A stretch of DNA of 64,000 bases from Tricholomella constricta (lineage: Eukaryota; Basidiomycota; Agaricomycetes; Agaricales; Lyophyllaceae), in contig JAACJP010000002.1 in assembly GCA_013368375.1 (NCBI GenBank), positions 1,426,001 to 1,490,000 on the forward strand. Reading direction: 5' to 3'. The first letter of the stretch is position 1. The number at the start of each line of letters is the position of its first letter. The position numbers and the translations under genes are program-made. This document shows positions 51,674 to 62,780 of the stretch, in pieces. Below the pieces are notes generated by a model that did not search any database, was not told where the DNA came from, and was given only the letters and a program-made list of their open reading frames with translations.

Positions 51674-53997
51674 ATGGAACTACTGCTTTCCCCAGAACAA
51701 GCTCAAAAGCGGAGATGGGCAGATGATGCTTATCCTCTCACACGTTCATCAGTCCCCGTGGCTCTGAAGCCGCTGCGCGGGCGCAAAGGGAGGCTGACAC
51801 GCCTCCCTGACCTCCCCCTCGACATTTTATTTGAGGTGAGCTGAGACTAAACTGAAGTTTCTTTCACCATTGTTTTTCTGACGTTCGCCTAGATATTTAA
51901 ACATCTACGCCCCCTTGACCTTTTGCGCCTGGCGCGCTCCTGGATAAAAATGCGCGCGTTCCTTATGAGTCGCAACTCAAGATGGGTTTGGAGGCAGGCC
52001 CTCTCCTGCGTCGAGGACCTTCCTGGCTGCCCACTAGGCATGTCGGAACCCCAGTTCACGAACCTTGTGTTCTCGCCTCATTGCCATGTCTGTCTCCTTC
52101 ATTCATTTCAAGTGTTTATCCTGAAAAGTGCCTCGTTCTAGTACTGCGGCACAGAGCCAGTACCAACCATTATTTGGCTAACGAGGAACAGAGCCTGCAA
52201 AAAATGCTTTCCAAACCAGTGAGCCTATTTCACAATTGTTTCAAGTTTCAGTTTCACGCACGGTTTCTATTACTGATTCGGATCTCCGGTATCGATAAGT
52301 TTCCAGCAGGCCAAAAACCTCCGTGATGATTCGAGGTTCTCTGCCCTCCCAGATGAGTGCTGGAAATTCGCCCAAATAACTGGGAGAATTATCCATAGTA
52401 CTGCCTTTACGCCAATCACTAGCCGCGACACGCGCCGCCACATCGTAAATCTAGACATCCTTGAGAAACTGTCCGAGGAGCACGCGTTTGTGAAAGGGCG
52501 GCCGACTGACTTGGAGAATTGGCTCACCAAAACACGACTTGATCACGAGGCCTGGGCAAAAGCTGCGGTGCGTGCTGTTCCTCGCTGGGCAACGCGCCTC
52601 GAGGTTTAGACCAGAATAGGAAACCATAGCTGGATGGCAGCATAATCAGGCGCAGAAGCGCAGCCTAGAGCTTGACGCTGCTCGTCAGCGAAGGTTTGAT
52701 GCGTGAGCCCTGCATATGTTTTGATGATAATGTACTAGCCTTGCTCATTCTTACACTCATAGAATTATTAGGAACCTGAACGCCACCGGTACGCTGTTTC
52801 ACCTTGTGACCTTTACGTACCAATCATTCTGTTCGCGGAAGGTTGGAAAGATGACCTTGAGAACATGGATCTCAATCTCCTTCGACGACACGAGCTCGTA
52901 AGGATACCCAGGGATCTTACGGAACGCGGTGAGCACGTTTAATCTTCTAGCCGTATTTACGCAGCCTGACTTGCTCCCTGTCGCAGTTTGGATGAGGATA
53001 GAGCCGAAAATGATCGACTTTATGGAACGAGTCGGGTCAAGGCTCCGCGAAGAATATCGTCTGGACCAAATCACACGGCGTCGGCGGCTTTTCTCACAAT
53101 ATGTTACGGAGTGCCATACCTATTACGCGATCCCGGCGCCTATCTCGGAGTTGTCTCAATTGGAGCCCTTCAAATCTATCATAGAAAGTTCACCTGTGGA
53201 CCAGGTTATCTCCCTTGACAGTTTTCCTTCTCCTCATGTGATGTATCAGCTTTTCTGCCGCTGGCAGAAGCAGCGGAAACATAACCTCGTCCAAATTATG
53301 CAGAAGTCGGCCCTGGTCCCCTGGTATGTCGGTGCCCCACAAATCAATCTCGCGACGACCTTCTTCTACTGCAAAGGCCCCGGGATGAGGGAGCCGATCG
53401 GCCAAGAGGACGCTCTTGTACATCCTGCAACGTTCTCTTGGCGCCCTGAGCGCGACTATTCCTCGGCGTACTTGACGCGTCTCTTTGAAGATTTTCAGCA
53501 GGAATTCTGGAACTTCGGTGGCGACAGGGTATCCTTTCACGAGCCCGCATATATTGCTGCACGATCGATTGTGAAAGCATGTGGCAGCGATCCGGAGACG
53601 ACGACCGCGGCAGCAATGGATAGATGGTCTCATCTTTTCGAATGCACTTCCTGTGAAAGTTGGACGGCTGGCAAGTTGGTGATGACTTGGCGGCGAGCGG
53701 TACGTTTTCACGTTTTCTGTTACTTTATTGTTGTTGACATCGCGCCCCTCGAAGATCATCCACGCCATCGACCATTTGAGTCTATATGCGAATTTACCTC
53801 CGCCACACTGGGTTGTTATGCATCGAACTGATCCAAATTACGCCACCGTTGTGGCTCAGATTGTTGCCGAGGTACCCTTTTTTCGTTGCCACATGTGCTA
53901 CATTTTCGGGAGTGCTGTATTTGTATCTACTCATATCAAGGAAAGGTACGCTGTCAACATTCAGAGTCCTTCGAATGTGTTAAATGGCATTTACTAG
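51674..53997 (+). CDS. F-box protein 2, paralogue of F-box protein 1
   Basis: Multi-exon. Firm exons: 51674-51835 (162 nt), 51893-52087 (195 nt), 52142-52218 (77 nt), then an exon starting near 52310 and further exons to about 53997. Start MELLLSPEQAQKRRWADDAY; F-box RLTRLPDLPLDILFE-IFKHLRPLDLLRLARS; zinc-like motif CHYCGTEPVPTIIWLTRNRACKKC spanning an intron; a coiled stretch HNQAQKRSLELDAARQRR; then a long helical body (KMIDFMERVGSRLREEYRL) and a CTSCESW motif. The exon-2 length and the intron positions inside the F-box and the CxxC motif match F-box protein 1, so the two arose by duplication and now lie in opposite orientation about 8 kb apart. The likely role is substrate selection in an SCF ubiquitin ligase. 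The last exon borders (AEERYAVNIQSPSN...) are tentative. Confidence 0.75.
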
Positions 53998-54224
53998 GCA
54001 CATCCTCCCTCAGACGGTGAGGGTAATAAGACAGCCTCACTCAGCAGTCAGGGTGCGCAACAGCTTGACTTCACGTTAAGACAGCGGAGACGTCACTTCG
54101 ACACAAGCTCGCATTTCGGTGGACAGCGTCCCACCACGATTCTGTTTCTCCATATTTTTCCTCTTACGAGTATTCGGTATATTAGACTTACATATCCGGG
54201 GGGGATACTGTACATACATATTTG

Positions 54225-55195
54225 CTACAGATCAAAGTCGAAGTCCGAGTCCGAGTCATTGCCTTTTGCCTTTGCGCTATCCCTGATGTTTTTCTGCGGT
54301 CTAACATTTGTCGACGTAGCTGCTGATCGCATGCGCGATGACGGGTCGTCATCTTCATCTTCGCTTTCATCGTCGTCATCTGTTCTTCTATCTTCGGAAC
54401 GACGACGCTCGGGCAAATGTAGAGCGCCTGTGACCATCAGTATAGCTTCAAGCTCTGGTTTATAGAATTAGATTTGTCGAGGAGACAGTGAAGTTTTCCT
54501 CACCCTCGATGCGTCGCTCCTTATCCGCGCCCCATGCGGTAATCTGATTTCGGATGTCTCCTTTTTTATATACAATGAACATCGGCACGCGACTTTCAGG
54601 CAGATTTGGGATGCATTTGTCGCCCACTATACAGACAAATTTCGTCCGCGGATAGCGTGCTGCGAGCATACGGACATGCTCAAAGGCTCGATCGGACCGT
54701 GGAATACTGTAGTACGATTATTTTTGAGAAAGTGTCGCAGGAGGCCGAGGAAACGCACCCGTCTTTGTACAAGAAGCAGACCACACCAGTCCCCGTCTCT
54801 TCATCGTCATCTTCCTCGTCGATCTTACTGGCATCTGTGACTTCGCGTGTGTAGTCGTCTCGCCCGATAGGATAAACCCGACCGAAACGCGCTCTTTTAT
54901 CTTCCTTGCGTTCCTCTGCCAGACGTTGACGTCGATATGCAGCAACCATTCGCTCAGTTTCGTCATTAGGAGCGTCTTCGCTGAATTCCTGTAGTTCCGA
55001 TGGTGTAAAGTCATTGAGCAGATCATCAAAGGTAGGCGATGGTGGAGGAGAAGGAGAAGGAGGTGTCGGTTCCCGTGGTGGTATAATTCCATGTTTTCGA
55101 AGAGCATCATTGCTAAATATCTTCTTTTAGTATAGTTCTTGATTGTAAAATTCATGTACGCACAACTCTGTATCCTCATTGGGGTTGACCGCCAT
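54225..55195 (-). CDS. PLP2: Phosducin-like protein (PLP2/PhLP3 type), thioredoxin fold
   Basis: Four exons: 55195-55164, 55112-54759, 54706-54504, 54454-54225; predicted 272 residues, typical for the family. Start MAVNPNEDTEFNDALRKHGI, the usual N-terminus of phosducin-like proteins 2/3. A Pro-rich linker leads to a helical region (RMVAAYRRQRLAEERKEDKR) and then a thioredoxin-like domain: FLYKDGIPRSDRAFEHVRML, RYPRTKFVCIVGDKCIPNLP, VPMFIVYKKGDI. As in relatives, the redox CxxC of true thioredoxins is absent. The C-terminus is acidic (DDDDESEDEDDD and DSDSDFDFDL). These proteins assist the CCT/TRiC chaperonin in folding actin, tubulin and G-beta proteins. It is divergent from Dicer with only 357 bp between the start codons. 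Confidence 0.88.
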
Positions 55196-55552
55196 TTGAG
55201 ATAAGATCGAAAGTCAGATGAGAGTTAAATCAGGGGTTGAATCGTAAGAAGTCGAGAGCGACTACGAGGATCTTAAAGTCTTCAGTGGTTCAATTTCAAA
55301 GATACGATGATTCTGTGCACTGCGTACGATTTGAGAACTGCGGCGTCAGAAGAGGTTGCGATCAGGGCGGTTTCCGAGTTTGACTCGGAGACGACGCGAC
55401 ATTACACGTGACCTATCAGGGCGCGTCGCGGACGAAGTTCTCAACACCCATGCATTATTTTATGGCGCTGATCACCCTTCAGCGGTTGCTGTGCGTTTAT
55501 AAATGACCGCCTTAGAGTCACTGAAACTACTGGCGCCTTTCCTGTCATCGCG
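55196..55552. promoter_or_regulatory. Shared divergent promoter of PLP2 and the Dicer gene
   Basis: 357 bp between two head-to-head ATGs. GC-rich in the middle (GACGACGCGACATTACACGTGACC near 55390), with a CACGTG E-box at 55405-55410 and AT-rich ends. The sequence shows arrangement only; shared control is inferred. Confidence 0.45.
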
Positions 55553-58500
55553 ATGTCTACCACTGTTTCTGCCATTCAAGAGAGTCCGACGCTGGAGAGT
55601 CTATTGCCTCGTAGGTATCAGGAAGAAGTGTTTTCGAGAGCTCAAAAAGGTGACTCTCATTTGTGCCCCGGCAGCTTTTTGCCAAATCTTCTGATCGAGG
55701 CAACTAGGCAACGTTATCGCTGCGCTGAACACGGGATCGGGAAAGACTTTGATCAGTCTGTTACTCATTCGATGGATATCCGCCCTGGAGACATCGAAGG
55801 GAAAAGTGATCATATTCTTGGTCCCCAAAGTTGCGCTGGTTGAACAGCAGGGAAACTTCATCGCACAAAACACCCCACTTCGAGTGATCAAACTACACGG
55901 TGCTTTGGAGATTGATTTGACTGATAGACCTCGATGGAATAAAAAATTCACGCAACATGACGTATTCGTCATGACTGGTAATATCAACCCTATTCCTCCA
56001 TTGTGGCCGTTCTTATACCTGCTTTAGCCCAGATATTTCTAAACCTTTTGACCCATTCCCTCTGGAGCATCGACAAGGTTTCTCTCATGATTTTCGATGA
56101 GTGTCACCATGCTCGGAAGAACCATCCATACAATGGCATAATGCGAGAATATTTTCGAGTAACCGTCGTGACCCGCCGACCCAAGGTCTTTGGAATGACT
56201 GCCTCCCCGATATGGAATCCCAAAGACACGATAGGCTCGTTGACAACTCTCGAAGCAAACATGGATTCAAAAGTCATTGGTGTACGTGCCAATGTCGAAG
56301 AATTGAATAAATACTCTCCCAAACCCATTGAAGTAAGCCTCATCTCGAATCAGTCTCGGGGTTTTCGCTAATATCTGTTTAGGTCATCAGAGAGTACCCT
56401 TTCCCTCCAGAAGAATACGGTGACTACCCCTCCCCATCGCTATGGAATTGCCTCGAAGTCTTTGAAAAAGACATCTGGGCTGAGCTTGAAGTACCATGGG
56501 CTAGTGTGAAAATGCGCTACTACTCAACATTATACAACCTGGGCCCGTACGCTGCGTCGCTTTTCTTGCATGACGAACTGGAGCAACACGTCTCTCGGAT
56601 ACATGACAGTTACCTGGAAAATTTGCAGGCTGTAAACTACAGTGCCGAAATGGACGTACCGTCTCATGTCAAGCTCAAATCTCTTCCACCTGATTTTTGG
56701 CAAATTCAACAGATTCACGCTGATTTCGGGAATTTTTTTACCCCCTTATCGCCCTCTAACAATTGCCCCATTCCCGTGCCGTTAACGTGGTGTACACCCA
56801 AGGTCCACACTCTTGTGGACGTTCTGCTCAAGTATTATACCCCAGACTTTCAAGGAATCGTATTCGTGGAACAACGGCAGACCGCAGCGTGTTTAGCAAG
56901 GATATTACCTGTGGTAGTAGAGCTCAAAGGACTCATCCGCTGTGGGTCACTAATGGGGCAGGGTGTCAATGGTGATGGAATAGCAAAACCTACGCCCGCT
57001 GGTCACAAGGCTTCAGTGGATTCGTTTCGCAGGGGCGACATCAACCTTCGTAATGTCATTTTCCTTATTCTCCCCAGTTTTCCTTTCTAATTTAACATTG
57101 TCAGTGATCGCAACTTCAGTTGCTGAGGAAGGCCTTGATTTTCCGGTAAGATCCGCCCATCCATGGTCATGGAATAGATCACGCAATACGTTCTTGCATA
57201 GGCTTGTGATCTTGTTATACGCTTCGACCCCCTCGCGCACATGGTCGGATACGTTCAATCTCGTGGACGAGCCAGGAACAAATCGTCGACTTTTGTCATC
57301 ATGATTCAGAAGGATGATGTCTCTCACTTGAACCGGTATAATGCCCTTAGGACAGTGGAGCCAGAGGTCAACAAGGTTTTCCAAACTCGCCACGAAGCCA
57401 GCGACGGTCTCACTCAGGAAGATCATGATGATGAGGAAGTCAGTCCGGCTGATCTTGCAGAACGCGAGCGATTCGTCGTGGAATCGTCCGGTGCTGTCTT
57501 AACCTATGACAACGCAATTCAACTCCTTCATCGTCTCTGTTCCCTGATCCCCCGCGATCCATTCACACCGCCACACGTTCCAAAGTTTTCAGGTGACTTC
57601 CTGGTCACGCTTACTCTTCCATCGAGCATTCCTTTGCCTGAAGAACATTTGATGTTCACTGGACCACCTCGACGCTCAAAGAAGGAAGCCAAACGTGCAG
57701 CAGCTTTCATGGCTGTGAAACGATTGCACGAACTTGATGTTTACGACGAGTATCTTCTGCCGATCGCGCGCTCTAAATCGCATGAGACTGAGGATATCGA
57801 CGGACGGCCCCTTACCGACGTGTCCCAGGTACCAACTATGATGAACGTGTTGGTCAAGGATCCTTGGCTGACTGGACCGAGCCTGTGGCTTCACCTTGTC
57901 TATCTTAACAACCACGCAATAGCTGCTCTTATAACTGGTACTATCCTCCCTCCTGTCGATGTCTTCTGTGGCACAGCTTTGGTGCATACGCGACCTGGAG
58001 AGCCAATGATATTCGACGACGACGAAGATGAATGGCGGAAGCGAAAACTCATGCTCGAGTTCACTGGGCATGGAATATGGTTCCGCATCACTGCGCGACC
58101 ATTCACGCTTCCTCCAAGCGTCTTCCTCGTCCCCGTAACTCAGTACCACCAACCCGACTTCGAAGCCATGGAACGTCTCGTCACGAAGCCCCGCGGATGT
58201 TCCGATTGGAGCAATGTCACCGAAAATGACCTTGACAACCTCATGATCATGAATACCAATGAATTCGGTCGCCCTTTGTTACTACGAAATATTCGCCATG
58301 ACTTAACCCCTCTATCAGCGCCACCGCCTGGATCTCGCGAGCATGGTGCCGAAACATATTACCAGTATTTCATGAAAAGATGGACACGGAAAAAAAGGCA
58401 GGCGCGCGTTCCTACGGATGGACCCTTGGTGGAAGCAGCCATACTTCCTCGCTCTTTCGACGGGATGTACACATTGAACTCGGAGGGAGTCAGCTCCGCC

Positions 58501-60139
58501 GATGCCGAGCATACCGTCCTCAATGGACTTGTGGCGCCGCGAGACTGTTGTCAATGGATTGCCATGTCAGCCGACGTCCGCAGAGCGTTTGAAATCTTAC
58601 CTAGTCTGTGCCACCGAATCACTGACATCTATCGTGTGCGACGTGCCCGGTATGGGCTTGGTCTTCCGCCGATCAGAGACGATCTCCTCGTTGAGGCTCT
58701 CACACTACCCAGTGCGGACGTTGGCTACAGCAATCAAAGAATGGAGACCTTGGGAGACGCCGTCCTTGAGCTCTGCACGACCGTTCATCTCTACAACAAA
58801 TACCCCCACCGGCATGAGGGCCAACTTTCTGTCCTGAGGCAGAATGCCATCTCCAACCGTTACTTGCTTGGTCGGGCGAAAGAACTCGGGCTGGAGACAT
58901 ACCTGACAAGCGAACACAACAGCGTTCACACGTGGAGATATGTGGAGACTGTCGAAAAATCGTTGGATCCTTTCGCAAAACCGCGTACTCTTCGATGTTA
59001 CCCTCGTCGAAGCCTGCAAGATTGTATGGAGGCGCTTCTCGGCGCAAGCTTTATTACCGGCAGTATTCCCATGGCTCTTCACACTGGAACAGCTCTAGGG
59101 TTATCGTTTGGGGGAGCCATCCCTTGGTCACTGCGATACAGTCGCAATCCTGTGGCGTCTTCTGTTTCGAGTTTATTCGTGGGTTTGGAAGAAAGCCTCG
59201 GGTACACCTTTCACCGAAACGAGCTCCTTGTAGAAGCCATGACCCATGCTTCATTCTCGCTGTCTTCTGGCGGTGCCTCGTATCAGCGTCTGGAGTTTCT
59301 CGGTGACGGTGAGGCGCAACGCTCCAGTAGTCAATTCTCCGTATTCACATGCTCTATATACTCAGCCCTATTGGACCTGGTCGTCGTCAAATATCTTTAC
59401 GACAAGTTCCCCAATGCAACCTCTCATGAACTGGCCTTGCCGAAAGCGAAGGCAGTTTGTGCACCAGCTCTAGCCTCTGTCGCTGTCAAGCGATTAGGCC
59501 TACACAAGATCATGCTCATCAACCGCCTCGATCTAACTGAGGCAATCAATGCTTACGTCCCCCTCCTAGAATCGTCATCTGGTCAGGAAATAGTCGAACG
59601 AGGTTGGAAGTACGATCCCCCCAAGGCACTTAGTGACGTCTTCGAGAGTGTAATGGGAGCCGTTCTCGTTGACTCGGCCTATAACTACGAAAAGGCTGCT
59701 ACAGTAGCAGAGCATGTCATGGAGGACATCTTGTTGGCTTTGTCTCCTTCCGTTTCCAGAGATCCTGTATCCACACTCGTCGAGTGGATCGCTTCGGTCG
59801 GTTGCAAAAGACTTTCTATCGAGTAAGCGTATTTTCAAGGATCCGTCCGAGGTGAATTCTGATCATCGCGATGGCAGAAAAAAATGCAGATTAAGGGATG
59901 GTGTTGAAAGCGAGGGAATGGCCGTCCTGGTGCATGATATCCTTGTGGCAGGCCCGATCGTAGCGGCAAGCCGATCTGTTGCCAGATTCGTTGCCGCCGA
60001 AAAGGCCTTGCACTTGCTCAGAGATTCCGACGGCGCAAAGTCTCTGTCGCGTCTGTGTGATTGTCGAGCGACCCGGTGGGCTGATGAAAACGAAGAATTC
60101 GCAGACACACTAGACGATTACGACGTGTTGGGAGACTGA
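55553..60139 (+). CDS. dcl: Dicer-like RNase III
   Basis: Eight exons with fully consistent phases: 55553-55649, 55708-55977, 56028-56332, 56383-57049, 57105-57145, 57202-59308, 59366-59822, 59878-60139; predicted 1,401 residues. It cuts double-stranded RNA into small RNAs for gene silencing. Domains: helicase with Walker A NTGSGKT (about 40-46) and Walker B FDECHH (about 145-150); helicase C with TSVAEEGLDFP and QSRGRAR (about 450-480); Dicer-dimerisation fold (about 525-625); RNase IIIa with QRMETLGDAVLEL (about 972-984) and DCMEALLGAS; RNase IIIb with YQRLEFLGD-ALLDL (about 1155-1168) and DVFESVMGAVLVDSA; and a degenerate dsRNA-binding end. The catalytic Glu/Asp residues of both RNase III domains are present. 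I could not recognise a canonical PAZ domain between the dimerisation fold and RNase IIIa, as in several fungal Dicers. Confidence 0.93.
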
Positions 60140-60753
60140 CGATCTGTCATTATTCGGGAGGAAATGCAATTGGAGGCGCTTTGAGTATACATTTATTAAA
60201 AGAGCCAAACGCTAGATGCATATGGCGCGTATCCATGATGACTGTTCTTGATCGAACATGCTCAATTTTGGGCTCTACGATCTCCCTCAACTCCAAGGTC
60301 CACCTTGCTATTTATAATGCTGTACTATATTTGTTCGTCTGAAATCGGATCTTGCCGTGTTTCTATCCGTGCAATATGGCCAAATCTTCAAGTATGTACA
60401 GGCTTACATCAGTATGAGTATCGACGCGTCGTCCAAAACTTGAAGGGACCGCTTGAAGCTCGTGACCAGTCACGCCGGCGAGCCTGAGTCGTACTTACGC
60501 GTCGCGTCCTCACCTTTTCAATTTGCCTCTCAGTCTGCCTTAAAATCCAAGGGGATCAAAGCTCCTTTTATACGTTAGCTCAAGGGATAGGGTCGTGTGA
60601 CCCAATCATATTGATTATCAGCTTCCCTTGTCTCCAGCACTTGATGTCAATCGCCACAGCTCGGACGACGGAATCATCAGACGAAACACCGAAGCATTCG
60701 ACCCAAACAGTATTTAAGCCAGTCAGCTAACTGCTAAACTCATCCGTACCAAC
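60140..60753. other. Intergenic, Dicer to the AhpD/CMD-like gene
   Basis: 614 bp in tandem orientation. It contains the 3' flank of Dicer and the promoter of the next gene. No additional feature was recognised. Confidence 0.5.
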
Positions 60754-61699
60754 ATGGCGATCCTTGCGACCACCTCGTTTCTGAACCACTTGAAATACAC
60801 CTATCCTCGGAAAAACCTCCGTGAAGGTGAGCTAGGATTTTCCAACCTCTTCATAGCTTGAATCTATCCTCTCTTTTCTAGTTTCTAATCCTTGGTACAT
60901 TGTTGCTGCCGTCGCCTTCTGCGCAAGCAATAGAGCCGAGGAAGTCCCTCGTGTTTTCCAACATGTCCTGGGCGACCTGAAGGCAGAGGGTGGTAGCATT
61001 GAGGAGCAGCGGCTGCTTGTCCGCAAGGTTCGAGATGCCGTATTCAAGGCAGGCTTGACAGCTGGATATCCACGGGTAAGGATTCCCGTCAACTCAAACC
61101 TGCAGGTGAAATATTGAGTAAACATCTCAAGACTATCAACAGCCTCGTTGCCCTCAACGAGGTCACGCCAGAAGAGCTTCGCGACACAAAGACTATGAGG
61201 TGAGCTCGCATAATGATACAATGTAGCATCGGTACATTGACACATCACCCTAATTTCCAAGGCGCACTGATATCCCCATGGAGCAGTATGAGAAGACAGG
61301 CGAGGCCTTGTTTCGCAGTATCTATGGTGAGACTGCGGACTCGGTGCAGAACCTGTTGGACACAATTTATCCAGACATGGGTCAGTGGTTCGGCGCACGT
61401 CTATCATGGTCCAGGTCTCATTTTTCTCGACAGGATGGTTCTCGAATACCATTGGATATGGTTTAACATATGGGTTCACCGAAATCTTGTCGCCCTTGGA
61501 GACATCCTACACGTTGGTGGCCGCACTTATAGCAAGCGACAGTCCCCGACAGATTCAGTGGCACCTTGACGGTGCACGGAGGGGTGGAGCAACATTTGAA
61601 GAAGTTCAGGCTGTCCGCACAATTTCGATGGAAGTCGCCGCCCTGTCAGGGATTAAATGGAGGGACGGGGTCCCGGAGGTCAAGGACACTGTCGCTTAA
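60754..61699 (+). CDS. AhpD/carboxymuconolactone decarboxylase-like protein
   Basis: Five exons: 60754-60826, 60882-61075, 61132-61199, 61262-61380, 61434-61699; predicted 239 residues; every junction keeps frame. It reads MAILATTSFLNHLKYTYPRK, VSNPWYIVAAVAFCASNRAE, FKAGLTAGYPR, SLVALNEVTPEELRD, GEALFRSIYGETADSVQNLL, GYGLTYGFTEILSPLETSYT, LVAALIASDSPRQIQWHLDG. The helical layout (an alkylhydroperoxidase-D-like bundle with ARRGGATFEEVQAVRTISME) fits the CMD family. I do not see the catalytic CxxC of AhpD, so a peroxidase role is unlikely. The function of these fungal members is unknown. It converges with the nucleotidyltransferase gene 71 bp downstream. Confidence 0.75.
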
Positions 61700-61770
61700 A
61701 CGAGGTAAAGAAAGTGCACTCCGTATATACCACGTCCAAGTATTGCAAAACATGGACTACGCTGAGGTTC

Positions 61771-62409
61771 CTATTCTGCCCCCTTGAGTCGAACTGCATG
61801 CGCTTCTTTGACCTCCCCCCATTCAAGGCCGAGCCAATTCCAGTCGCTTTCATCTCGCCCACCTTGGACAAAGTCATGTAGTTCAGCCACTGTCAAAGTG
61901 ATGGAACTCAGCTCTCTTCCCTCTTGCACCTTCTTCCTCAACCCTCGTAACACAGAGTCAGCCGTGATCATGTGCTGTAAAACCTTGAAACCATCCTTCC
62001 GTTTCCCTTTCAACCAGAATTTCTTCGCTTTTTCGTGGTCTACGGGATGCCGAGAGGTAACCCACGCGTCCAGTACATGGATGTCTTGTACCAGACGCTT
62101 CATGGACTCGCCTTCCTGAAGGACACATGCCTCGTCACCGCTTAGCAAACAGCATACAGTTTCGATTAGGCTCCCGCCCTGCACCCGTGCAGCAAACTCC
62201 TCCTTCGTCAACAGAGTGATGTCGTATTGGCCTTTGTGTTGACTTCTGAGTGTCTCTAAGCCGAGCCGTTCGGCGACAAGGAGAAGATCAAAATCACTGC
62301 CTTCCGTATGTGTACCCCACAAGCGAGAACCAACGAGATATATGTGGCTGACATGGGCGTCCTGAGGCCTCAGGGAATGGAGGATTTGAGAAACCTTCAA
62401 GCCAGACAT
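61771..62409 (-). CDS. Nucleotidyltransferase-domain protein
   Basis: Single exon, 212 residues, ATG at 62409. The N-terminal half is a minimal polymerase-beta-like nucleotidyltransferase: YLVGSRLWGTHTEGSDFDLLLV carries the GS-x-W/Y-G motif and the paired catalytic Asp residues (SDFD, about 39-42), and YDITLLTKEEF continues the strand. The C-terminal half is helical (HEKAKKFWLKGKRKDGFKVL) and may bind the substrate. Such proteins transfer a nucleotide to protein, RNA or a small molecule; the substrate cannot be told. The third catalytic acid is probably Asp in QYDITLL. The intronless structure is unlike most neighbours, but codon use does not look foreign. Confidence 0.8.
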   Translation of the reverse strand: MSGLKVSQILHSLRPQDAHVSHIYLVGSRLWGTHTEGSDFDLLLVAERLGLETLRSQHKGQYDITLLTKEEFAARVQGGSLIETVCCLLSGDEACVLQEGESMKRLVQDIHVLDAWVTSRHPVDHEKAKKFWLKGKRKDGFKVLQHMITADSVLRGLRKKVQEGRELSSITLTVAELHDFVQGGRDESDWNWLGLEWGEVKEAHAVRLKGAE

Positions 62410-62780
62410 GCAATTTCAATCTGTATCGATTCGACCGTGGACTGTCGGAGAGTGAACGAGCCATGATCAGTCTTGGACGTTCATGATTCTCTTTTTTTTT
62501 TTTTAGCAAGCCCGGATTACCTAGGAAATGGCCCACCCAGGTCATGAGATAGTGAAAATGAGAAGACTTCGGATGGCAATGGCTCGGGATGACCGGACAA
62601 GTGAGGGTGAGAGGTATTCCGGCAGGCGACTCAAGGTGTCACGTGCAGGCTTTTTGGCCACAATGCTTTCGGTAACGGGTTTGAACAGCCATCCCACCAT
62701 TCTTCACTCTTGACAACGTCCTCGACGCCAAACTGTCCTCTTCACGTCCTGACAGCCTTTGATCAAACTCTAGGGTCCAC
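62410..62780. other. Divergent interval between the nucleotidyltransferase and the last gene
   Basis: 371 bp with a run of about 14 T near 62491-62505 on the plus strand. Nothing else is recognised. Confidence 0.4.
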
